This document shows positions 1 through 10,865 of a stretch of DNA of 64,000 nucleotides, one piece after another; positions within the stretch are counted from its first letter, which is position 1, and each line of letters begins with the position of its first letter. Source of the stretch: Branchiostoma floridae (lineage: Eukaryota; Chordata; Leptocardii; Amphioxiformes; Branchiostomatidae). The notes beneath the pieces are model-generated. The model was not told the DNA's origin. It saw nothing but the letters and a program-made list of their open reading frames with translations, and did no database searches. The DNA lies in assembly GCF_000003815.2 (NCBI RefSeq), contig NC_049987.1:1007605-1071604 (forward strand), written 5' to 3'. The translations under genes were made by a program, and so were the position numbers.

Positions 1-900
1 CGTTGTTTTTCCTGCAATCTTCCGATGCGTTCCCCACGAATGTCGGCTATGTATCGGTTTCCTACCGCTTAGGTCACGTGGCACCAACAGAGTGTACTTG
101 TCCTGATTAGCAAATAGTGTCGCAATATTTCCTTTCGCATTCGTACATTCGTGCATATGTAAGTATTGTAGGACAATATTATTTATTCCGTTCAGTGTTT
201 TTTCATAGTACTTGACAAATAATTTTGCCTTCAATCAAGATGCAAATTGTGTTTGTCAGGTTTTAGTTTTGGATCTAGTATATTGTATGTACCTAGTTAA
301 GAAGTAAGTTTTTATTCATACTGGACATATGATTTATTTGTCAGGTTCGTGACTAACGGAAAAGACTAGCGGAAGAGGATTTCGGCGGACTTCATGGATA
401 AGATGCTACGTCGTTACGACAATACTACTGTACATCTTTTTGGTTGTCATTCAGATGATGACGTCATTTCGTTGCAACTTATCATGTTTGAGTCCTGTAA
501 CTACAGATACAATGCACATTTCATCAGACTGCAATGAAGTCAGCATGACACATTTCCCAGATATGTGAGCTTTATTGTAAAACTAAAGTACAGTAAAAGA
601 AAGTACAGTCTATTACATGCAAATGATTATATTAATTAACGTAATTACAATATGATAAGCAAAAATTGACATTACGAAAATACGTAATATGAACAAATAA
701 ATTGTGACCAAACTAAAAGTAAACTAATTTAATCCAAAGTAATATAAAGGAATGCTCTTTGTGAAGGAGGACTATGAACGTTAGTGGTGACATGTAATTT
801 TTTTCAAGATGCAAACAATCACTAAAAGTAACATGTGACCTTACTTATTGCACTCAACTATGCTGTATGTTCAAATCAAGCACAATAACACCCTGCAGAA
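1..900. other. AT-rich sequence without recognised feature
   Basis: I see no reading frame of note, no clear repeat and no recognisable exon here. It ends at an assembly gap. Confidence 0.5.
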
Positions 901-1000
901 NNNNNNNNNNNNNNNNNNNNNNNNNNNNNNNNNNNNNNNNNNNNNNNNNNNNNNNNNNNNNNNNNNNNNNNNNNNNNNNNNNNNNNNNNNNNNNNNNNNN
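901..1000. other. Assembly gap (100 N)
   Basis: A run of exactly 100 N, the usual placeholder for a gap of unknown size. Confidence 0.99.
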
Positions 1001-1252
1001 TAATTGAATAGATGGTAAATCAAGGCTTAATAAATTAATAAATCAACCCAGGAATCAAGGAATTCCGGAATACATGCATGCATGAATGAATGAATATTGC
1101 TAATATTATCAGGATCCACTAAAACAAGCTTCAGGGGTGAAATGCGTACATCGTTTAGGAAAAATACTTAAAGAGAATGTTTCATAAATTTCAAAGTATA
1201 ACTTACGTGCTACACCTGCCACGGCCACGCCGGCATCCGCTCCCTGCCCCTG

Positions 1253-1680
1253 GTGCCCGCCAACGCCTCGTCCCGCTGCTCCCGCCGCTCCCTGGCCCTG
1301 GTGCCCGCCGACGCCTCGTCCCGCGGCTCCCGCCGCTTCCTGGCCCTGGTGCCCGCCGACGCCTCGTCCCGTTGCTCCAGCCGCTCCCTGGCCCTAGTGC
1401 CCGCCAACGCCTCGTCCCGCGGCTCCCGCCGCTTCCTGGCCCTGGTGCCCGCCGACGCCTCGTCCCGTTGCTCCCGCCGCTTCCTGGCCCTGGTGCCCGC
1501 CGACGCCTCGTCCCGCTGCTCCCGCCGCTCCCTGGCCCTGCCGCCCGCCGACGCCCGATGCTCCCTGGCCCTGGCGTCCGCTGACGCCGACGACCGCTGC
1601 TCCCGCCGCTCCCTGGCCCCCACCGACGCCGACGCCCGCTGCTCCCTGGCCCTGGCGCCCGCTGACTCCCGCCCCAAAAG
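1253..1680. repeat. GC-rich 48-bp minisatellite
   Basis: The motif CCTCGTCCCG recurs at 1266, 1314, 1362 and onward at an exact 48-bp period, then degenerates after about 1540. The period is a multiple of three, so several frames stay open on both strands. The plus frame from 1253 reads a 16-residue repeat built on ALVPADASSR; the minus frames are rich in R, G and E. GC content is far above the AT-rich surroundings. A low-complexity exon is possible, but I see no splice signal or conserved domain and treat it as non-coding satellite. Confidence 0.85.
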
Positions 1681-1689
1681 TCCCAAAAC

Positions 1690-4595
1690 GGAGCCACTGA
1701 GGGGCGAAGCTCAGCGACTGGGCCGGAGCGGGACGAGGTACGTTCCTGACAAAAAGACGAAATCATGTACTAGTTATTTTCCACGAATACTATATTTGGC
1801 TTCTTGCTATATTGATATAAACACGTGCTTACAAGGTTTTAGAACTAGAGTTTCTCTTGAAAACGCAATGAGCCGTAAATATTATCTATTTCAACTTTTA
1901 CTGTGCCAGTATGCGGCGTTCTACCGAACAGGGTTAGCGTTTTGGTGTAACGTTTTACGAAGTTAAAACGAAATATCATTGGTACATCAAATATTCACAT
2001 ACATCCTTGGTTTTCGGAAAGTATTTCATCTTTATGAATACCTCATTCCAAATTGTACTGCGTGATAATTAACTACATTACTAATGACTGTCACCATACG
2101 GGCGCTTCATTAATTCAATGTAAACAAATAATATGGGCTATCAGGATCCGAAAACACATGCCAAAAGGGAGGTTATGTTACTTCATGTACAAAATGAGCG
2201 GAGTTTCACTAGAATGTCAAAATTTGCTCACCTTTCCCTTTCCTCCCGCTCCACGGCTTATCGCTCCCTCTCGGCCACCCCCAGCCGCCGAGCTCCGCCA
2301 CCCCCATGATCGTCGCTGGTGTCCATTTCCATGCTGCAACAAATTAGCTTCGTTGATTCAAATTTATATATGGTTTAGAATTGAAACGGTGCAAGATACG
2401 TGACTTTCTTTTACGTGCCAATATGCAATGTGTTGCAGAAAGGAAGCAAAGATATTGTTTTCGCCTTAAATACTTCATCAGGAAGTTTCAGTGCAAACGA
2501 AAAAACACTACAAGACAAGAAAAAAAGACTTACTCTGGTTTGTGATTCTTTGTCATCGTGGAATGAAACTTACGGACAGCGACCGTTTAGTTTGGTACCG
2601 AAACATGATTGGTCACGACAAATGTTTGTAAAAATAAAGCACATGTGTAACATTAATACGCACCTTAGACCGTAACGTAATCCCTGCCACCATTGACATC
2701 AAAACAAATTTGTCATTGTTATTTTTTTTACGCTAGAATAGACTTCAGTGACTGAAGTGCTTGCTATGCAACTGATAAAACGTAATCATCCTAACTCTTA
2801 ATTGGTTCTGAAAGCAGGTCCAAAACCTTTTCCAATGATACCTTTATGTGACGTCTTTATATCTCCTCAACCGCTAAAATAACAGACCACAATGTTAACT
2901 CATGTATATTTGTAGTAAGTGATACACACTGCTGATACATACCAAGCAGCTTGTTGTTGAAAGAATTCTTCTGTCACCTGGAAAGTTGTAATTTAGAGGA
3001 TTGTCCACAAATCCGGCGGTCTTCTTCCAGAGAATTGATAACCAGATTTCGCCGAACTTCAAGACTTTGGTGCTCCATCGTGCCGGGGAAGAGTATTACC
3101 AAATAAAAATAATGATAAGAGTATACCATGTACTCACAGTCAACCAGGCTAGGCAAAGCTGCATATCGAAACAGATTTATTTCATACACTCACACCGGAA
3201 AGCACCATGTGCTGTATCTTATCATTTTTTTAATAATGAATTGACGGTCATTTGCAATGGGAACCTTCACTATGTGGAAACCCCCAACCAATTCTCAATA
3301 TTTCACATATCTGCAACCTGCTTTCAATGACAGACGCACAATAAATATCCAGACATACTGTCCTTCCACAGTTATTTGTGGCAAACAGGTCTTCTTGTTT
3401 AAAATTAAGGGTGCCACAGTACCAAAAAAAAATATTGTCTGTGACTGCATTACAATCAGACCGAGAAGTTGAATTACTAAACTTTAGAATATTAGAATCT
3501 CATCTGGACCAAGACGCTGAAGGCAGCCAGGAGCTCAATGTCAGGAAAACCGCTCCTCCAGGTTGGTCACGATGTCGTCTAAGAAAGGCTGGTAGGTCTT
3601 AAATTGTATTAAATGAGAATAATCATTATGACATCGGTAATCTTATGAACATTGCTTTTCTGAAGAGTTGCTATGGAGATGCAGCCTCTTTACTTCCAGA
3701 CATATTTTTGATTATTATTTAGGAATTCAGTTTCCCTCCATTCCCGAAACTAGTCATTATTGACTATTTACATCGTTGACGAGGTTCATCAGTCACGTAT
3801 GGATACAGTTATAACAATTTTCTTCAATCAATGACTGTTTTGTAAAGGTACAGTACATACCTCCCAAATTTTCGATGTCTACCAGCAAATCTTCGTCAAG
3901 GGGAATGACCCAGTCTCAGTTCTCGCGAGAGAACCCGAGACTAGGTCAGGCTTGCGTGGATCATCTGCCCCCCCCCCCCCCCCCGTATCCTTGCGGAGAA
4001 GGGGTAGGTAGGACTTGGGCAGCTCCCAACACTCATTCCGGTTCAGCTTCGTCTCATCTAGCTGGATGTGAATGGCCATGGTGATTTTCTACCTCTGTGT
4101 CAGGCACCTGTTTGGATGTATACAGATCCTGGTAAAATTCTTTGCATTGATTAAGATTGTCAGCTGTTTCGCTGTTTCTTCTCAGGTTGCTAACAAATGA
4201 TATTTGGCCGTATATTTGCATAGGTCTATTCTTCAAAATATTACGCACAATAAAATAGGTCAAAAAGGCGAACGATACTAAAGCATTAACCTTTTTTATT
4301 CCATAACTAAGATGATAGTAATCGAATAGCATACACGTGTATTAATTAGCATACACAATTGCACGAAATATACACAATTTTCTTGTAATTGGACATTGTG
4401 CCTGCAAATGTCCCTGGGCTGTCTGGTTCGAGTAGGGTTCTTCCCCTGCTGGCTCGGAGATCGGCGCTGTTTCTCACTCTGGTGCTGACAGTTCACCTTC
4501 ACCGGGCAGAGGTTCCTCTGTCCCTGGTCTTGAGACAGAAAACGTAGCCATATAGTCCGGCGACTCGGCGTCCTCCGATGCTAGCAGTCAAGGTC
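1690..4595. other. Intergenic sequence, nothing recognised
   Basis: Only short, compositionally ordinary frames occur. There is a C-rich patch around 2230-2330 and a pure C run near 3969-3983. I recognise no exon, transposon terminus or RNA gene. Confidence 0.4.
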
Positions 4596-4601
4596 AAAAG
4601 A

Positions 4602-4925
4602 ATATGAGAAAAGGTAAGGCAAATGCCACACTGACTGAGATTTTCGCTAAGAGGTCGAGAGAGCATCCCGATTTTACAACAAGAGACTGAAAGACTACAA
4701 GAACATCCTTAGGAATAAGGCCACATTGCGGGAGAAAGCGTCTGAAAAGGGCATGTTTTCGAAACACCTAAAAACTTGGTATAGAAGTGTGCGCACCAGG
4801 TTGTTTAGGCTCTTAGCTATGAAGTCTGCACAAAGATATGAGTAGTTCACATCCAGAGACATTTGGGTAAAAACGAACCTGACGTTTCTTATAGCAGGGG
4901 TGCAGAAGCGCCCATTTGAGCATTC
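4602..4925 (+). pseudogene. MADF-like DNA-binding domain remnant
   Basis: One frame reads MRKGKANATLTEIFAKRS and then EHPDF. After a one-base shift at about 4671 it continues YNKRLKDYKN, LKTWYRSVRTRLFRL, then a stop (TAG at about 4844) and SRDIWVKTNLTFL. The spacing of aromatic and basic residues is that of the MADF/Myb-SANT-like domain found in transposon-associated and repressor-like proteins of marine invertebrates (family knowledge, from memory). The frameshift and stop show it is no longer coding. A Ser-rich stretch just upstream (4480-4600) may be its former N-terminal linker. The family call is moderate. Confidence 0.5.
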
Positions 4926-5272
4926 TCATTATAATTTGTGTAATGGTCAATCTTTTTCTTAATCATCGTTCTTATGTTTACAATATTTAACGTTAGTCTA
5001 AATAACAATGCCTCAGTAGTTCTTTTAAACCATCTGATCAGGCAGGCTTGTGGCAATGGATACAGTGCTATAAATAGCAAGGAATATCAGTAATTTTTGT
5101 TAGAGCGAAAACAACAGATGTAATAAATATAGTTTATTATTGTTCGTAACCAAACAGCTGTTTATCACCGAGTAGTAAAACAAGTCACTACAGCCCCGAC
5201 CTGAACAAAGTTCTTATTTCCAGGTGTTGCTAATTAATAACCCTCAGCAGGAACTCGAGGTTGCTGCTTATA

Positions 5273-5455
5273 CCCCCTCACATTAGGCGCAATTCGATCG
5301 GACGACGAGTCTGCGAGCTCTAATTTACGAGGAGGAATGACCCTGATGCCGACGAAGAAATTGCAGAGTTCCCCCTTCCCGTCAGGGTCATGCCTTCTCG
5401 TAATTTATAGCTCGCAGACTCGTCGTTCGATCGAATCGCGCCTAATGTGAGGGGG
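5273..5455. repeat. Foldback element, ~74-bp arms
   Basis: Sequence at 5273-5346 (starting CCCCCTCACATTAGG) is repeated in inverted orientation at 5382-5455 (ending CCTAATGTGAGGGGG) with only a few mismatches, around a ~35-nt loop. This is the form of a foldback MITE. No protein is encoded. Confidence 0.9.
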
Positions 5456-6446
5456 TGGGGGGGGGTGGTATTAGGAGAGACAAGGATTTGGCTCTCAAGT
5501 TTTCCAAGCTATATTTACCGTTATCAAAATATTGATGTTTTTCATCATTTGAAGAAGATATAAAAGCTGACCTAAAACGTATGTTTCCCTTCTTGAGTGG
5601 GTGCGCGCAACTGTGGTAAATTTGCAACACAATATTTTGAGGTGAACATAGAGACAGATGATTAGCGTTCTCTTCCGCGACTTTATCTAAATCAGCAATG
5701 TTTAATACTCAAACAATAAAACCGTTTCCATGGCAATAATTATATTACCACACTTATTTTATATAAATATGATAAAGACTTTTAGGCTATGAGTTAAAGG
5801 ACAGGAAAATAACAAGACATCAAAAGATTAGTTCTTTATCGCTAAAACTTGTCAAGCGATCTTTTTGAATTTTTTTGTACCGCAAAAACATTGCAGTTTG
5901 GTACGACAGAAGTAAGAAAATCGCCCATACCAACAAAACAGAGAAACCTGATGTCATCCTCTGGCTCCATTTCGTTGGCTAGCACCTTTTTCCGAGTTTT
6001 TGCCAAGTTTGGCGGTCCACGACCCGGTAGTTCTTGCTTAAACCCCTGACCTCCCGTCAGGCTGCTGACCCGGAAGCAGCGTCAGAGCGCGCGCTTATTT
6101 CGAATTCGCTAAGACGATTTATGGACAAGGATGTCGCAGGTTGCAGCTATGTGTGCAAAGTCTACAAGAATGTTACAGGTAATTTTCGTGTTGGTAGCAA
6201 TGTGTACAATGTCTATTTCAACTTCTGCCTTCATCTATGCCTCACTTTTATATACTGCAGGCACCTCCCAGCCCTTTATTTTCATTTCAATAATTATTAA
6301 TAGGGCATGCATTCCCACTTGCAAAACTATTACTTGTAGTAAAGTTTTCTTAGTTTGTAACTTATATACCTAAAAGGTTTAATCACTTGTTTTTTTTTTT
6401 TTTTTTTCATATGACTTTGTTGCAAATACCTTAGCAAATGGCAGTA
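5456..6446. other. Unassigned AT-rich stretch
   Basis: No recognisable exon. It contains a T run near 6390-6408. Short frames at 5850-6370 have no family resemblance I can name. Confidence 0.4.
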
Positions 6447-6620
6447 CAGTAGAAGACAGTTAATTGCACAACGGATTAACGCACACTTCTGTTAACTACA
6501 CGGAATCCCAAAATCCCATACCGGTGCGGTCCAGCTAGATAGCTTCGCATTATTGCACCAGCCGGATAATTGCACGAAATTCACTGGCAAATAGGCCGTG
6601 CAATTAAACGGCTTCTACTG
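6447..6620. mobile_element. 174-bp MITE with TA target duplication
   Basis: The ends are CAGTAGAAG and its inverse CTTCTACTG, followed inward by TTAATTGCAC and GTGCAATTAA, making ~25-bp imperfect terminal inverted repeats. A TA dinucleotide flanks both sides (6445-6446 and 6621-6622). TA duplication and CAGT termini fit Tc1/mariner/pogo-type non-autonomous elements. Confidence 0.8.
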
Positions 6621-6841
6621 TATAGTCTCTGCATGTGGTAAAGCTGACATGTCCATTACAACTTTGTTGTCTTTTTATCAAACAGTTGCCAGAAACACCA
6701 ATGAGGTGGTCTATAATTTACTACAAATTAAATCAATACAGACAAACAAGACAGCACAAAAATATTTGTCTCACATGTTGACAAGTACCTTTAATAAGTT
6801 ATAATTGTGTACCTAGGCCACAGCTGCTGACCCCACAGCAT

Positions 6842-6906
6842 GAGCCCCCCGACCCCCCCCCCCCCCCCAGGGCAGGGAAGGCCCAAAAAGCCCAGTCTGG
6901 ATAGGG
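6842..6906. mobile_element. Isolated terminus of the TTAACCCTATC element family
   Basis: This ~65-bp piece carries a poly(C) run, then GGCCCAAAAAGCCCAGTC and the terminus GGATAGGG followed by TTAA (6907-6910). It matches the inverse of the first ~70 bp of the full element at 41086-42024. It is a terminal fragment without its body. Confidence 0.75.
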
Positions 6907-6910
6907 TTAA

Positions 6911-8378
6911 CAGACGATTTCTAACGTAATGTTGGAAGTCCTACACGATCCTAAAAAAATTATCGCTGTGCACTTTCAAAGGGTACCGATATGCTAAGTA
7001 GGTTTTGGATATTATTACAGATGAAACCGCACGACTGCCAATCATAATCACAATCATAGTAACATCCAGGCTGTGGTATTGTCGGTCTGTAGATGGGATT
7101 TGAATAAAAACACAAGTGTTGTTTACTTTTGGAAATGAATCAAGCAAAGAGCTCCAAAGAAAAAACCATTGTATTTTCTGTACTCTATACTCATTATTTT
7201 TCTAATTATGCGCACTCTGACTCAGACAGTCACAGACTCGCCGGCGCTCCGTGTCAGGCGCCAGGCAACCCCGGGCTGTCACTCTTGTTTCAACTTTTCC
7301 CCTTGCGTTCAGCTGGCCGACACGGGACTGCCGAAACATCAGCCTGGATATCATACCCCAACCTCAAAATATATCTTTCGTGTTGCGATAGATACTTGGG
7401 ATCGGGCTGGGGTTTGGTAACCAGGCTACCGAAACATTGAAAGCCCACCTTTGGTCAAAGATAACGCCACTGCCTTACCATCGGCCACGCCCACTACGAA
7501 ACCAATGAAGACATCTGAGGCGTACCGCAGTCCACCACCATGGCAACCGTCCATTATACCAACTCAACTCTGTCGTTGGCCAAACCATATTTGGAAGGCC
7601 GTAGCCCCGGCTTGGAGTAATTTCAATTTCACCAAAGTGGACAACAAACCGACAAATCAATCTTTAATGAAGAAAATGACAAAACTGGCGAGGATAGGAC
7701 AACACCAGCGTTGAGTAACACAAATGTGTGGCAAGCTTTAAACAAACGTGGTGGCGCAACGTTTGTCTATGAAGTGATTGCAAGGCTTTCATAAATTAAT
7801 GAATGGTTGGTTGGACCTGGTTGCTAACATGTTCCGCCAGGGAACCCTACCGAAATTTGCTTACTGATGCGTTGATTAGCAGATAAGCCGGCAGTCAACA
7901 ACATACAAAGGCTGAGTACTTGTCAGTCGCGGGTCACAAGCTGGTGTTAATCCCCCAATTCAATTGTTTCACAAGGGGCTTGTCATTGCTAGAATGTCCG
8001 TCCTCCCTTTCTTTTGCCGTTCATACGTTTGCAATTCAAAACAGTCTTTGGTCAACCACTCAATGGGCATACTACCGTGCCCTTACACGAACTACGGCCC
8101 AGAAGCTAGCTTTCCCATGATCATGAACAACCCCAAATTGCCCGGCAAGCTTGGCCAGTAACGTTACGTTGACGTTTATACCATTAAAAATGACTGCGAG
8201 CGCAAGGTTTCCCGGTAGAAATTGGATTGCACCTATGTCGAACATAACGTTAAGAATATTAGACATGACAAACATTTTACCGCGGTGTAACTGTCCTTAG
8301 CTTGTTTTGACGGACATCTTGCGTCACTGGCTGTGTCATCAAGGAATGTTTGATTACGCAACCAAGGTCAAAGGTTCT
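6911..8378. other. Unassigned sequence
   Basis: Short frames are present (7130-7440, 7451-7714, 7920-8160) but none shows splice borders with a recognisable domain. I see no transposon ends. Confidence 0.4.
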
Positions 8379-8511
8379 ATGGCATTAGAGAAGCAAAATG
8401 GCGGATCGCTGATTTCTCAGAACTTGAATACCGCAAAAGGGTGGCCAATACTGCAGAAACTTCGTGATATTTGCAGAACAGAGGGGTGTTATTCAACATT
8501 CAAGACCTACG
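8379..8511 (+). CDS. Candidate first coding exon of an unrecognised gene
   Basis: An ATG at 8379 opens a frame starting MALEKQNGGSLISQ and including GWPILQKLRDIC, ending in an excellent donor (G then GTAAGTT at 8512). Length is 133 nt, so it leaves phase 1. Context TCTATGG is acceptable for initiation. I do not recognise the protein and could not find the next exon in this window. The call rests on coding-like composition plus the donor, so it is tentative. Confidence 0.35.
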
Positions 8512-8519
8512 GTAAGTTG

Positions 8520-10004
8520 TTAGTGGTAAATTGCGCTGTTATTTTTGAGTATAACTCTTTAGTATCACGGTTTTCCCAAACAAGTTAGGGAGACTGACTG
8601 TAAAAAAATATACTGTTTCTGAAGTGATCTATAATCTAAGCCTCTCTGAGTTCTCCCAGTCCATCGAGCAATTTTGGCAAGTTCTTACTTGTACTTAAAA
8701 TACATGGTTTGTTTTCTGTTCCTTTTCTATAGAAAATATGTGGCAAGTGTTTGTTTTTTCCTGGATGCAGAATCAAGGTATCACAGTACATGTAAAGTCA
8801 TATTCATTTCTTTATTTCATAATTTCCCATTTATCTTCAAATATACAAATGCAGAAGATGCTTCAGATTGGTTGGGTTCAGTTAAGTTAAATTGTATGAG
8901 ATCTCAGAATTGATTATTCACAGACATTGGATAAGTTACATAACTTGCATAAGTCAAATTTGTTATCAATAGTGTTAGCGCGCTGACTCTCAGCGCTTCA
9001 GCCAGGGTCGGGGTCTAGAGAATGTTTTGACTGAACTCACCTTGTCTTTGCTGAGGAGTCTTGAGAGAGAGGACACGCACTCGCAGACTTACGTTTTGAC
9101 GGTTAAATCTAGCAGTGTTAGTAGTTGTACAAAGGCCGCCAACTAAACTGGAAAGTTCTGGTTTTATCCCCTTGTCCGAATCTTCTTAAGTGGGTCCCTT
9201 GTTGTGTCCTCAGTGAATTCCTGTGTCCTGTGGTTCTCCTCAGTTCTTGTATATTCCAAGGTGAGCTCTTAATCGTAAAACTTAGTCTGGTCTCCCGGCT
9301 ACTGGCTGACTGTCCTCTGATGCCTTCTTCTTCTTCTTCTTCTTGGAGTACACTTGTCTCCAAGCCTAAAGTTCCTGGAGAAATAATCTCCAGGCCTAAA
9401 TTTCCTGGGGTTGATCTCCACCAGGCCCAATTTTCCTAGAGTTGATCTCCAGGCCTTTTCTGCCCTCTGTCTTCCTTCTGCGCGGGTGACTTCTGGGGAG
9501 TGGTGATTTGCTTCCCCCGGGGTGGTTGGCATGTGTGTTTGGCGGGAAACTTATGCAAATTGACTACCTAACCTATTTTAAGGCGGCAAGTTTAAATACA
9601 GGAATGTTGGCGCTTACAAATAGTACAATTGATATTCATACCATCCTTCCTGAACACAGGTTCATACATATCACATTCATTCATTTCCTTTTCAATCAAT
9701 TCTATAATCTGTGCTGTATACATTGTACATGGAAGTCATTAGTATGAATCAATAGCATACAACCAATACCATAAAAACAAAGTAATATACAATTAACCTG
9801 TACATTCATATTGATATTATTTCTGACTTTCTTCATTGAGATTCTCTGTCCTGTAAAAATCTTATCCTAAAAACTATGTTATTGTAATTGGATGACCCAT
9901 AACCTGCTGTACATGCTCAAACTGTTCATTAGAAACCCCTCGACGATCCACCTCAAATGTTACTTTGGCAGGATCAAACAAATGATGTCTCCGCCTGATG
10001 CATC
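8520..10004. other. Unassigned sequence with short CT-rich motif duplications
   Basis: A (CTT)n run lies near 9326-9345. A short degenerate repeat built on CCAGGCCTAAATTTCCTGG-like words lies at 9360-9450. No exon recognised. Confidence 0.4.
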
Positions 10005-10008
10005 TTAA

Positions 10009-10863
10009 CCCTATCTAGACTGGGGGGGGGGGGGGTAAAAGTGTCCGCGCCAACTTTGAACCCCTATAGCTCCCAAACGGCTTAAGCTACAACAACCAAA
10101 CTTGATGAGTTTTCCTAAAATATTGTTGGCAACAATTTCCTAAAAAATTGGGGAAGTTTATGTTTTTTCGTGTTGCCATGGCAATGGGTTTCTAACAGGC
10201 AAATTTTTCCAAAATCACTAATTTTGGTTTAAACAATGGGATTTTAAGATTTTCTTGCTAAACTAAACATCTTTTCATATATCATTAATATCTAAGACAT
10301 CTTAGTTGAACATTTATAATTAAATATTCATAAATTATGCTAGTGAGATGACGTAATTGGTCAAAATCCAAGATGGCCGACAATATCATGATGAAAAGTA
10401 TAACAAGCTTATTTTCACTCAAATTTCATCACTAATTGGTATTTTCTTACAGAAAACATTCATTTGATCGTTTTTAATCCATTTTAGCGTTATATGTTGA
10501 AAAAAAAATGTATCTTGAAAAAATTAAGGTTGATAATCCAAGATGGCGGATAGCTAAACTACAGATGACGTCATTCTATGACGCCATTTTGACGTCGTTG
10601 CGTCGACTTTTGACAACAGAAGTCTTATAACACTTAAATATTAATAAGAAACCTTTATTGGTAACTTTTTGAGTGAGGTATTTAGGTATTATGGTAATTC
10701 CCCGTTTTAGCCAAAAATATCAATTAATGACGTCATTATTACGTCATATTACGTCGTAATGATATAAAAATTTTAGGAATTATAAAACTCGATGAGCACA
10801 ACCTTTCCTGCAAATTTAATTATCATACAGTAAGCCGTTTTGAAAATACGAAGGGGGGGGGGG
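10009..10863 (-). mobile_element. TTAA-type (piggyBac-like) non-autonomous element, copy A, truncated
   Basis: It starts directly after TTAA (10005-10008) with CCCTATCTAGACTGG and a poly(G) run. The body matches, in inverse orientation, the complete copy at 41086-42024; shared landmarks are the CCATGGCAA block, paired TGACGTCAT/ACGTCA sites and CCAAGATGGC. It stops in the poly(G) at about 10863, so the second terminus is missing. TTAA duplication with CCCT...AGGG ends is the piggyBac signature. No transposase frame is present. Confidence 0.75.
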
Positions 10864-10865
10864 TC

